The notes below the pieces were generated by a model. That model was not told where the DNA came from, searched no databases, and saw only the letters and a list, made by a program, of their open reading frames with translations. This document shows positions 26,760-35,253 of a DNA stretch of 64,000 bases, one piece after another. Source of the DNA: Rhabdochromatium marinum (GTDB lineage: Bacteria > Pseudomonadota > Gammaproteobacteria > Chromatiales > Chromatiaceae); contig NZ_NRRS01000003.1 in NCBI RefSeq assembly GCF_016583795.1, positions 1 through 64,000 on the forward strand, in the 5' to 3' direction. Every line of letters begins with the position of its first letter. The stretch's first letter is position 1. A program made the translations under genes and the position numbers.

Positions 26760-28528
26760 TGGAACATGCCGCACCCCAGGCCTGGCTGCTGCTGGCACTG
26801 TGGCTCTGGCCACTGCTGCTGATGGCGCTGGCCATGCGCACGCAATGGCGCTGGCTGCCGGCACTGGGCGCACTGCCCGCGCTGGTCAGCGCCGCGCTGC
26901 TGCCGGTCGGAACCCAGCTCAGCCTACCCTGGCTGCTGCTGGGTACTGAGCTGGAATTAGACAGCATCGGGCGAGTCTTTGTGCTGTTCAGCGCCCTGCT
27001 GTGGCTGATTGCCGGAATCTTTGTCGCCACATTGATGTACAGGGAGCCGATAGGTTCGCCATCCGGATCAAACCACTTTGCCCAGCGGCGTTTTAATGCA
27101 CTCTTTTTGCTGGCCATGAGCGGACAATTCTGGGCCCTGGTGGGAGTGGATCTGGTCAGCTTCTACGTCGGCTTTGCCATCATGGGGCTGGCCGCTTATG
27201 GACTGATTCTGGCTTATGGCGACCCGGCGGCACGGCGTGCCGGGCGATTGTATCTGGCCCTGACGGTGGCCGGCGAAGTGGCACTCTTTGCCGGCCTGGT
27301 CAGCCTGGCCGCACACAGTGGCACCCTGACCCCGGATCCCAGCCTGCTGGCTGCGGCTGGCGGGCCTAGCCTGGCGCTGATCCTGCTAGGTCTGGGGGTG
27401 AAAGCCGCCATTGTGCCCCTGCATCTGTGGCTGCCCGTAACCTATACCGCAGCGCCCATCCCAGCCACTGCCGTGCTCAGCAGCGCCATGATCAAGGTCG
27501 CTGTCCTCGGCTGGCTGCGCTGGTTGCCACTTGGCGCCGTCACTTGGCCGCACTGGGCGTTGGCTCTGAGCATCATCGGCCTGCTCAGCGCCTTCTATGC
27601 GTTATTGATTGGACTCATACAGCGCGACCCCAAGGCAGTCCTGGCCTATTCAAGCATCAGCAAAATGGGCTTTTTACTGCTCTTAACCGGCCTGATGCTG
27701 GGCCAGCCGGATCTCCTCGGCGCCGGCATCACCGCCATGCTGTTCTACGCCACGCATCATGCGCTGACCAAGGCTGGCCTCTTTCTCGGGCTCGGCCTCT
27801 ACGAACAGAACACGCACCAACGCCGCACACAACAACTGTTGCTGGCCGGCCTGATCTTTTTGGCCCTGGCCCTGGCCGCCGCTCCCCTCACCAGCGGCGC
27901 TGCCGCCAAATATCTCAGCAAACCACTGCTGCAAGCCGCTCCCTGGCACTGGCTCTCCCCGCTGCTCTGGCTCATGACTCTAACCACCATCCTGCTCATG
28001 GCCCGCTTTCTATGGCTGCTCCGGTTTCCAGCGTCTAAGGCAGGATGGGAAGGCACAGCAGCGCATCCCACTGAATCCAGCGCGCACTTTGAACTTAATC
28101 TGCTCGCCCCGTTCCTCGCTTGGGGCCTGCTCCTCGCACTCATTGCCGCCCTCCCCTGGCTCTTCGCTCCGGCCTCCTTCTGGCCCACCAACAGTGCCAA
28201 TCTGCTGCTGGCACTCGCACTATGCGCCCTGGTGCTGATCCTCAGCAAGCGTGGCCGGAATCCATTGGCCACCCTGATCGGACGCATCGCCCCCGGCGAC
28301 ATCCTGGGGCCATTGGAACGCAGTGCACAGAGACTGCGCACCCAAGCCGGCCGCTTCCAGCCTGGCCAGCGCAGCACCCGAAGTACCGAAAGTACCCGGA
28401 GCACAGATCCGACTTCGGCATCCGAAACCGCCCTGGAATTGAAATTACGCGGCTGGCCAGTTGCCGGAGCACTCTGGCTGGGGCTGGGCATGCTCCTGTT
28501 GCTCCTGTTGCTCGCCGGAGCTCGCTGA
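26759..28528 (+). CDS. Third NuoM/MnhD-like antiporter subunit, TM5 glutamate replaced by Ala
   Basis: The 589-residue protein is a longer PF00361-family member with about 14 helices plus an extra C-terminal cytoplasmic loop and a final helix (about 565-588). Lys215 is conserved (GLGVKAAIVPLHLWLP), but the helix that carries the essential glutamate in NuoM reads LVSFYVGFAIMGLAAYGL, with Ala140 at that position. The loop near residues 535-560 is low-complexity, with repeated SRSTEST-like triplets. It overlaps the preceding gene by one base and is followed 73 bases later by a clear tandem paralog. Confidence 0.87.
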   Translation: MEHAAPQAWLLLALWLWPLLLMALAMRTQWRWLPALGALPALVSAALLPVGTQLSLPWLLLGTELELDSIGRVFVLFSALLWLIAGIFVATLMYREPIGSPSGSNHFAQRRFNALFLLAMSGQFWALVGVDLVSFYVGFAIMGLAAYGLILAYGDPAARRAGRLYLALTVAGEVALFAGLVSLAAHSGTLTPDPSLLAAAGGPSLALILLGLGVKAAIVPLHLWLPVTYTAAPIPATAVLSSAMIKVAVLGWLRWLPLGAVTWPHWALALSIIGLLSAFYALLIGLIQRDPKAVLAYSSISKMGFLLLLTGLMLGQPDLLGAGITAMLFYATHHALTKAGLFLGLGLYEQNTHQRRTQQLLLAGLIFLALALAAAPLTSGAAAKYLSKPLLQAAPWHWLSPLLWLMTLTTILLMARFLWLLRFPASKAGWEGTAAHPTESSAHFELNLLAPFLAWGLLLALIAALPWLFAPASFWPTNSANLLLALALCALVLILSKRGRNPLATLIGRIAPGDILGPLERSAQRLRTQAGRFQPGQRSTRSTESTRSTDPTSASETALELKLRGWPVAGALWLGLGMLLLLLLLAGAR

Positions 28529-28601
28529 TGCAGGTCTTATTCCTCCAACTCCAGCCCCGGCTGCCACTGCCCGCACTCCCACAACCGCAAACAGCCGCGC
28601 C

Positions 28602-30368
28602 ATGCTCAGCGACTTAAGCAGCGCCTGGCTGCTGCTGGCCTGGGTTTGGCCACTGCTGCTTGCCGTCTTGGCACCGCAGCCCCGGCTGTGGTGGCTGCCG
28701 CCCCCTGGAGCACTGCCTGCCCTGCTCACCGCCGTGCTAGCGCCCACGGGTCTGCAACTCGACTTGCCCTGGCTGATCCTGGGCACCACCCTGGGGCTGG
28801 ATGCAACCGCCCGACTGTATTTGCTGTTTACCGCCCTGCTCTGGCTGGTGGCCGGCGTATTCGCAGCTAGCATGCACCGACCCGCACCCAGCGGAGCAAA
28901 GACCGACTGCTGGCAGACCGGGCGCTTCAATGCGCTGTTTCTGCTCGCCATGGCAGGCCATTTTTGGCTGATCCTAGGGCTGGATCTGATCAGCTTCTAT
29001 GTCGGCTTTGCCATGATGGGGCTGGCCTCCTATGCCTTAGTGGTGCATGAGGGCACGCCAGAAGCTCTGCAAGCCGGCCGGGTCTATCTGATCATGGCGC
29101 TGCTGGGCGAGGTGGTGCTGTTCGCGGGCCTGACCATGATCGCAGTGCAAACCGGCAGCATGCAGCCCAGCGCGCACCAGCTCACGCAACTCGATGATCT
29201 GACCATCGCCTTGGTGCTGCTCGGCCTGGCGGTAAAAGCCGGCATCTTCCCCTTGCATCTGTGGCTACCACTGGCCCACCCGGCCGCTCCGGTGGCGGCC
29301 AGTGCGGTCTTGAGTGGTGCCATGATCAAGGTCGCACTGCTGGGCTGGCTGCGTTTCCTGCCCGTAGGCGCGGTCGCGTGGCCGCATTGGGGAAGCGCCC
29401 TGGTACTGATGGGGGTGCTGACATTGCTGTTTGCGTTGATTGTCGGGCTGACCCAACGCGATCTCAAAGTCATCCTGGCCTATTCAAGCATCAGCAAAAT
29501 GGGATTTCTGCTGCTATTGCTCGGTGTCTTGCTACTGGAACCCGAGTTGGCGCCGGTCGGAGTACCGGCGTTGGTGCTGTATGTCGCCCATCATGGCCTG
29601 GTGAAAGGCGGACTCTTTCTTGGCGTCGGGCTGCGCAAACAGGCCGGGCAAGGCTGGCAACCGCTGATTCTGGCCGGCTTGGCCTGCCTGGCCCTGGCGA
29701 TGGTCGCAGCACCGCTCACCTCAGGCGCCGTGGCGAAATATGTCACCAAGCCGCTGCTCACCGAGCTGCCTGCGACCTGGAACTGGCTGGGGCCAGTGCT
29801 TATTCTGGCCAATGTGGCAACCGTGCTGCTGATGGCACGGCTGCTATGGCTCAGTTGGCAGCTCAAGTCCCCAGTCACACCAGCAACCGCCTCTGCAAAC
29901 AGCCACCAACGCGGACCAGTCATCGCCTGGAGCCTGCTCACTGGAGTCATCCTATTGTTGCCGCTGGTCTTGTATCGCCCCAGTGCCTGGCTTGGTGATG
30001 CACCCGGCATGATGGCCGGTGTCGCGCTGGCAGCGGCTGTAATCTGGCTGACCCGCCTGGGGCTCAACCCGCTGCTTGCTGCCGTGGGGCGGATTCCGCC
30101 GGGCGATCTGCTGGCGGCGTTTAGCCTGGCGACGCACCGCCTGCGCCTGCTGCACATGCGTCGAGCCGATAATCCAGCCAATGTCTGGCGACAGCTCCAA
30201 ACGCGACTCAGCGCACAGCGCGCAACGCCGCCGTCCCACCACACCAAAACAGCCCGAACACCGGCAACGGCAATCCATGAGCCGCTCACCTGGCCAGTCG
30301 TCGGGGCACTCTGGCTAAGCCTTGGCGCCGCCTTGCTGTTGTTTCTGCTTGCAGGCCAGTTGGATTAG
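28602..30368 (+). CDS. Fourth NuoM/MnhD-like antiporter subunit, tandem duplicate of the third
   Basis: The 588-residue protein is collinear with the preceding one over its whole length, beginning with a WLLL...WPLLL helix and ending in WPVVGALWLSLGAALLLFLL. It again lacks the glutamate (SFYVGFAMMGLASYAL, Ala137) while keeping the lysine (Lys212, LAVKAGIFPLHLWLP). ATG 28602 is chosen because it aligns with the paralog's start; the frame is open upstream to 28461 but overlaps the previous gene out of context. It is the last gene of the operon, followed by the convergent rdgC. Confidence 0.86.
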   Translation: MLSDLSSAWLLLAWVWPLLLAVLAPQPRLWWLPPPGALPALLTAVLAPTGLQLDLPWLILGTTLGLDATARLYLLFTALLWLVAGVFAASMHRPAPSGAKTDCWQTGRFNALFLLAMAGHFWLILGLDLISFYVGFAMMGLASYALVVHEGTPEALQAGRVYLIMALLGEVVLFAGLTMIAVQTGSMQPSAHQLTQLDDLTIALVLLGLAVKAGIFPLHLWLPLAHPAAPVAASAVLSGAMIKVALLGWLRFLPVGAVAWPHWGSALVLMGVLTLLFALIVGLTQRDLKVILAYSSISKMGFLLLLLGVLLLEPELAPVGVPALVLYVAHHGLVKGGLFLGVGLRKQAGQGWQPLILAGLACLALAMVAAPLTSGAVAKYVTKPLLTELPATWNWLGPVLILANVATVLLMARLLWLSWQLKSPVTPATASANSHQRGPVIAWSLLTGVILLLPLVLYRPSAWLGDAPGMMAGVALAAAVIWLTRLGLNPLLAAVGRIPPGDLLAAFSLATHRLRLLHMRRADNPANVWRQLQTRLSAQRATPPSHHTKTARTPATAIHEPLTWPVVGALWLSLGAALLLFLLAGQLD

Positions 30369-30449
30369 GAGTGATAGGGCCGGCGCATTGAAGCAGGAAG
30401 AGTCGCCAAATGGCCGCGAACAGCCCAGCCCCCAAGGGGCGTACAGCCG

Positions 30450-31352
30450 CTAAGGACTCTCAACCGGCGCAAATTCAGCACGCAGGGCGGCCAGCAGGGT
30501 ACGTAATTCGCCAGACATAATGATGAATCCGGCATCAAAGCGCGCCTGCTCGTCGTCATCGTTTGTGACGGCTTCGTCAATCAGTTCGTCGCTGAAGCGC
30601 AGACGCTTAATCGACAGGTCTTCGCTCAGCACCAGTGACAGGCGTTCCTGCCAGGTCAGGCTGAGTGCAACGACCCGCTTACCAGTGTCCAGATGCGCCT
30701 TGATCTCCGGGCTGGTCAGATCCTGCCCCCGGCACCGCACCACACCACGACTGTCGCCGGGGTCACGCATCTCGCACTGATCCTCGATTTCAAACCCATC
30801 CGGCGGCGTGTCGGTGGCGACCCAGGTCGTCATGCGCTCATCAACGGCGGTGGTGGCACGCAACGGCTTGGCTGGCAGGGAACCGAGCGTCTCGCGCAGC
30901 AGGCTGACCAGGTCTTCGGCCACCTTGTCACTGGAGGCATCCACCACCAGCCAGCCGGCTGCCGGGTCGATGTAGGCGCGCAGCAGTCGCGAACGGGTGA
31001 AGGCACGCGGGAGCATTTCAGTGAGCATGTCCTCGCGCAGCTGGCTGCGCTCGCGGCGCCCGACATCGCGCGCCTCATTCTGCTCAATCTCGGCGACGCG
31101 CTCGGCCACCGCTTCAGTGACCACCGAGGCCGGCAACAGACGCTCCTGGCGCCGCGCGGCAATCAGCAGACAGCCACCGACCAGATGCGCCAGACTCTCA
31201 GCATTGGGCCCCAAGGGCGAAGCCCAGCCCAGGGTTGAGGTTTCCAATGGCCCGCAGGGCCGGAACATGCGCTCGCCCAGACGCTCATGTAATTGCATCT
31301 GATCGAACGGAAAGCCGCCTTCGAGTTGAAAGACCTTGGCATTCTTGAACAC
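30450..31352 (-). CDS. rdgC: Recombination-associated protein RdgC
   Basis: RdgC forms a ring around DNA and limits RecA activity. The 300-residue protein has the typical length and pattern: FKNAKVFQLEGG at the start, LGWASPLG, AARRQERLLPASVV and a C-terminal LALTW-like segment (ALSLTWQERLSLVLSEDLSIKRLRF). The start is GTG 31352 with GGAG 6 bases upstream. It stands alone on the minus strand, about 100 bases downstream of the lipoprotein gene end and convergent with the antiporter operon. Confidence 0.95.
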   Translation of the reverse strand: MFKNAKVFQLEGGFPFDQMQLHERLGERMFRPCGPLETSTLGWASPLGPNAESLAHLVGGCLLIAARRQERLLPASVVTEAVAERVAEIEQNEARDVGRRERSQLREDMLTEMLPRAFTRSRLLRAYIDPAAGWLVVDASSDKVAEDLVSLLRETLGSLPAKPLRATTAVDERMTTWVATDTPPDGFEIEDQCEMRDPGDSRGVVRCRGQDLTSPEIKAHLDTGKRVVALSLTWQERLSLVLSEDLSIKRLRFSDELIDEAVTNDDDEQARFDAGFIIMSGELRTLLAALRAEFAPVESP

Positions 31353-31458
31353 ATTGACTCCAATAAAATCCAGTGAAGGATGGCGAAAAGCGTGGCATTA
31401 TCCACCGCTGGCGCCGGGATGCAAACACCCGGCCGGCCGCCACCCGCTCGCTCGGGGG

Positions 31459-32745
31459 CTAGTGACCCGTTGTCGGGCATTGCGCCCCCTGACGGGCCAG
31501 CTCATGGCGATAGATCGCCTGGCCCAGCGCCTTCATAAAGGGATACCCTTGGGTGTCGTACTCGTACTGAGCATCATTCATCACCTGATTGCGATTCACA
31601 TACAAAGTCGCCGATAAAAAGAAGGCGACCTCCGCAGCGCAATCAGGCACAGCAGCGGTGATATAAGCCACATCCGAGACAAACCCGTAGGAAAGCCCCA
31701 CCTTATTGATAATTTCGACCGACTCCGGCATGCGCGCATCGCCACCAATAAGCAGATATTTGCGAAAGCTGTCCGCTTGCGGGCCGCCGACATCCCGCGG
31801 CCGCAGCGCCATGGTGTTGAGCAGGAAGGCGCGCTCAGACGCGTTGAGATCAAAGCGCTGCGACTTAGGTAGCGTCTCTGGCAGCACCAGCGCAATGAGC
31901 ATGCGATGCAGCGCCCCAAGCGGCAGATAGCTCTTGGCCGAGAAATCCATCGGTTCATCCATCAGCCCCAGCGCCGTGCGGGTCTGCCGCCCCACCCGCC
32001 GGTCGTCGCGCGACGGCGGATCTGCACTGCGGCTGCGCTGCGGCGGCTGCTGATAGCGCAGCGCACCGGTCGCATCGTAGAAGCGAATCGCCCCCGTGGT
32101 GCGCCCCGACTCGCCGCTACAGCCGGATTTGAAACGCCCCTGAATCGCGCCCGGATAGCCCAGTGCATGCAGACGCGCATTGATCGCATCGCGGCCCAGG
32201 AACTCAAACAGGCGATTGTAGGCAGTGTTGTTACTGAAAACAAACATCTGCTCAATGCACGCTTGCACCGTCTGGCACGCCTGTGGCGGGTAGCGGCTGC
32301 AAGCATTGGCGGGACTGATTTCGAAGCGATCCGTACGGTTCAAGCCCAACGCCTTGAGCCGCTCGAGAGCAAAGATCGCGACGGGTAACTTCACCAGGCT
32401 GGCCGGATAGTAGAAATCGGCATCCTGGCGCAAGCTGTGGGTGGTCAGACGCGGCTGTCCGGCGACACGGTCAATCTGGGTGTAGAGCACCTGCATCCGG
32501 TAGCGATCCGCCGCCTCCAGATAGGGTGCGAGCTGTGGGTCAGCACGCAGTATCCGCACCAGAGTGGCGGAGTCTCCTTCCACGTCCGATGCGGCCGGAG
32601 CCAGTGAACAGCCCAGCATCAAGGGCATAAACAGACCAACCAGAGCCAACCAGAGCAGCGGGTGCCAGCCGGGCGTTGGTTCAGTCAACCACAGCCGCCG
32701 CAACTGTTTGCCCTGCACGCGACAGCATCCAGCGATTCCAGCCAT
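31459..32745 (-). CDS. Beta-lactamase/penicillin-binding-fold serine hydrolase, lipoprotein
   Basis: The protein (up to 428 residues) has a hydrophobic segment ending in a lipobox-like LMLGC (Cys46), so it is probably exported and lipidated. The serine-hydrolase motifs of class A beta-lactamases and DD-peptidases are in order: Ser116-x-x-Lys119 (PASLVK), Ser171-Asn-Asn (FSNNTAY) and a KTG-box variant KVG (NKVGLSYG). The Glu166 region of true class A enzymes is not evident, so a peptidase or housekeeping role is as likely as antibiotic resistance. ATG 32745 overlaps the permease gene by 65 bases; an in-frame TTG at 32688 would place the signal peptide at the very start. Confidence 0.82.
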   Translation of the reverse strand: MAGIAGCCRVQGKQLRRLWLTEPTPGWHPLLWLALVGLFMPLMLGCSLAPAASDVEGDSATLVRILRADPQLAPYLEAADRYRMQVLYTQIDRVAGQPRLTTHSLRQDADFYYPASLVKLPVAIFALERLKALGLNRTDRFEISPANACSRYPPQACQTVQACIEQMFVFSNNTAYNRLFEFLGRDAINARLHALGYPGAIQGRFKSGCSGESGRTTGAIRFYDATGALRYQQPPQRSRSADPPSRDDRRVGRQTRTALGLMDEPMDFSAKSYLPLGALHRMLIALVLPETLPKSQRFDLNASERAFLLNTMALRPRDVGGPQADSFRKYLLIGGDARMPESVEIINKVGLSYGFVSDVAYITAAVPDCAAEVAFFLSATLYVNRNQVMNDAQYEYDTQGYPFMKALGQAIYRHELARQGAQCPTTGH

Positions 32746-34024
32746 ACAGCAGCAGCCCGCTCAATACGGTGGCCAGACCCACCAGCGACTCGACCGGTTT
32801 CTCTTTCAGCAGAAACACCAGCATCCAGCCAGTAATCAGCAGAAACAGCAGCGGTGTCCAGGGATAGCCCCAAGTCAAATAATGTGTCGGCCGCTCGCGA
32901 TCCCGCGCGCGCACCACAAAGAGCCCGGTCACAGTCAAAAAGACCGACAACGATAGCGTAAAGCCGATGTAGATCAGGATGGCCTCAAAGGTGGAAGACA
33001 GGATCAGGTAGCTCACAATGGCGAGCTGAAACAACAAGGCCAGATGCGGGATGCCGTTGCGGTTGGTGCGCCGAAAGCGCGCAAAGATCGCATAGTCCTC
33101 GCCCATGGTCTGCAACACCCGCGGCCCGGCCCAGGTCATGGCGCTGATGGTGGAAATCAGCCCGAAGGCGATCAGCAGGCTCATGGCCACGCCGGCCGTC
33201 TCACCAAAGATATGCCGTGCGGCGATATAACCCACTTCGGTTTGCCCGGCCAACTCCTCAATTGGTGCACTGTAGAGAAATACTGCATTCAACAGGGTAT
33301 AGAGCAGCATCACCACCGCCGTGCCACCGATTAAGGCGATTGGCAGGTTGCGCTGCGGCTGGCGAATCTCTGAGACGATATAGATGGCGGCATTCCAGCC
33401 CGAATAGGCATACATGACATACACCAGTGACACGGCAAACTCACTGGACAGCATCTCGTGCAGCACCTGCGGCGAATAGCTGAACGAAATCGGCTGGGGT
33501 GCGGCAAACGCAAAGCCGAACAAGATAAACAGCAGAATCAGCATCACCTTGAGCGCCGTAACCAACACCTGAAACAAGCTGATGGTGCGCAGCGGAAACA
33601 GATGAATCAGCGTCACCGCCAGCACAGCGGCCAGCGCAATCCCTGGCCGCCACGGCCCTGCGCCCTCCAATCCGACAACCGAAGTCAGGTAGCTGGACAT
33701 GGCAATGGCGGCTGCGGCCACCGGTGCGGCAAAACCGACCGCGATGGAAATAAAACCGGCCAGAAAGCCAATCACCGGGTGATAAATATTCGACAGAAGA
33801 TGATACTCACCGCCAGAGCGCGGCATCCGCGCCCCCAGCTCGGCATACACTAAGGCACCGCAGAAGGCCGCCAACCCACCAACAACCCAGAGCGCCAACA
33901 CTGCCAGTGGCGACTCAATATCCATCACCTGATAGCCCAAGCTGGTAAAAACTCCGGTACCGATCATGTTGGCCACCACAATGGCGGCAGCGACCGGGAC
34001 TCCGATGGCAGGTTTTGCTGACAT
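32681..34024 (-). CDS. APC-superfamily amino acid permease
   Basis: The 447-residue protein has about 12 membrane helices and the APC start motif VVANMIGTGVFTSLGY, which forms the broken helix 1 substrate site. Later segments are GALVYAELGARMPRSGGEYH and YSGWNAAIYIVSEIR (helix 6 region). The pattern is closest to L-type amino acid transporters (LAT-like), but the substrate cannot be read from sequence. It lies 32 bases downstream of the exported unknown protein gene and overlaps the serine hydrolase gene, suggesting one transcript. Confidence 0.9.
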   Translation of the reverse strand: MSAKPAIGVPVAAAIVVANMIGTGVFTSLGYQVMDIESPLAVLALWVVGGLAAFCGALVYAELGARMPRSGGEYHLLSNIYHPVIGFLAGFISIAVGFAAPVAAAAIAMSSYLTSVVGLEGAGPWRPGIALAAVLAVTLIHLFPLRTISLFQVLVTALKVMLILLFILFGFAFAAPQPISFSYSPQVLHEMLSSEFAVSLVYVMYAYSGWNAAIYIVSEIRQPQRNLPIALIGGTAVVMLLYTLLNAVFLYSAPIEELAGQTEVGYIAARHIFGETAGVAMSLLIAFGLISTISAMTWAGPRVLQTMGEDYAIFARFRRTNRNGIPHLALLFQLAIVSYLILSSTFEAILIYIGFTLSLSVFLTVTGLFVVRARDRERPTHYLTWGYPWTPLLFLLITGWMLVFLLKEKPVESLVGLATVLSGLLLYGWNRWMLSRAGQTVAAAVVD

Positions 34025-34056
34025 AGCCGATGGTTTCGTAGTCGCTAAGCAGGGAA

Positions 34057-35250
34057 TCAGTGGTCGGCCCGATCAATCCGGGTGGCCAGCAGGTGATTCT
34101 GCGCATTAGTCCACCAATGGTATCCCATGCTAAACGGCAGCTCATCAATTGAATCCGCAGCACGAATTGAATCCGCAGCACGGCGATAGGCTTGATTCAG
34201 GTCGGGCTGGAAAACGCCATCGAAATCCCGAATCGGTTTGGTGTAACGACCGAACAACAGCACATCCCAATCAGCCTGGTCCAGATCCCGATAGGGAATG
34301 CCGGTATCGTCCTGAAACAGCGATGCGCTCACCGCCAGAGTGAGTGACCGAATGCGACTGAAGGTCCCATAGTGCATCAGGTAGGAGGCTGATTTGACAA
34401 AGGTATTCACAGGTGCCAAACGCTCAACATAGGTTTCCAGAGCCTTGCAAGCGCCCAGACTCGCATCGGAGACATCAAGCTGGACATAGGTCAGCTGCCG
34501 TTCGCTGGCGTTATTCGAAGCACGGAAGCGCACCTGCACGCTGGGAATCCTGGGGCAGCCTGCCACCGCAGCCTCATCGGGCGCATCTTGGCCGGCCGCT
34601 TCAGTACTTGCAGACAGAAACCGACCACTTGGGGTCAGCTCACCTTCCTCAAAGCTCAACACCTCATAGCCACTGCGCGCCAGAAACACCAGCAACAGCG
34701 GCAGCACCCCATCAAGCTCCTCCCGGTTCAAATCGCTCGACATCCGCCCGGTGATGAAATAGCTGCGCTGATAAATATCACGCAGAGCCCAGTTCACAGA
34801 ATTGAGCAGGCGGTGACGCGCGGACGCGGGCAGCTGTGGATTCAGCTCCAACGAACCGGGCGGCTCCAGCCCGAAGAGCACAAAGTCATGGCTCTGCGGA
34901 TAGAGCATAAGCGCATGCACCAGATCCGGCCCGCCAAAGGGATAAAACAGTGGCAAGCCGGGGTTGATGCGGGGCACCAGCACCTCGGCCTGCCACTGGC
35001 GCATCGGCTGAAAGCGCTGCTGTTCCAATGCCTGCCAGGTGCTATCGAGTTGTTGTCGATAGCCTTGCCAGTGCGCATCGGTGAGTACCTGATAGGCCGA
35101 ACCGGCTGGCAGCGGCATGCCGGCGAGATAGCGCGCGGCGGCGTCAACGTCATCCGCAGCGGCAAGCAGCTGGACTGGCAGCAGCGCACAGAGCAGCCAT
35201 CCTAGCCTCAGATGCAGCCTCCAGGCTGACGGGAACAAGCGCGGCTTCAT
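34057..35250 (-). CDS. Exported protein of unknown function
   Basis: The 397-residue protein has an N-terminal signal peptide (LGWLLCALLPVQLLAAADD, cleavage near residue 32) and should be periplasmic. The mature part contains FYPFGGPDLVHALMLYPQSHDFVLFGLEPPG and ITGRMSSDLNREELDGVLPLLLVFLA; no family was recognised. Near the C-terminus six residues (RAADSI) occur twice, from an 18-base tandem repeat. ATG 35250 lies 4 bases beyond the ccmI stop, so it is probably the distal gene of the ccm transcript. Confidence 0.75.
   Translation of the reverse strand: MKPRLFPSAWRLHLRLGWLLCALLPVQLLAAADDVDAAARYLAGMPLPAGSAYQVLTDAHWQGYRQQLDSTWQALEQQRFQPMRQWQAEVLVPRINPGLPLFYPFGGPDLVHALMLYPQSHDFVLFGLEPPGSLELNPQLPASARHRLLNSVNWALRDIYQRSYFITGRMSSDLNREELDGVLPLLLVFLARSGYEVLSFEEGELTPSGRFLSASTEAAGQDAPDEAAVAGCPRIPSVQVRFRASNNASERQLTYVQLDVSDASLGACKALETYVERLAPVNTFVKSASYLMHYGTFSRIRSLTLAVSASLFQDDTGIPYRDLDQADWDVLLFGRYTKPIRDFDGVFQPDLNQAYRRAADSIRAADSIDELPFSMGYHWWTNAQNHLLATRIDRADH
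34147..34182. repeat. 18-base perfect tandem repeat, two copies
   Basis: The unit AATTGAATCCGCAGCACG occurs at 34147-34164 and again at 34165-34182. It lies inside the unknown exported protein gene and duplicates six residues in frame. It looks like a recent slippage duplication. Confidence 0.9.
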
Positions 35251-35253
35251 GGC

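Noticed and set aside
31459-32745. Possible beta-lactamase resistance gene
   Set aside because: The SxxK, SNN and KVG motifs show the fold but the class A Glu motif is not evident and the context is housekeeping; called a serine hydrolase only.
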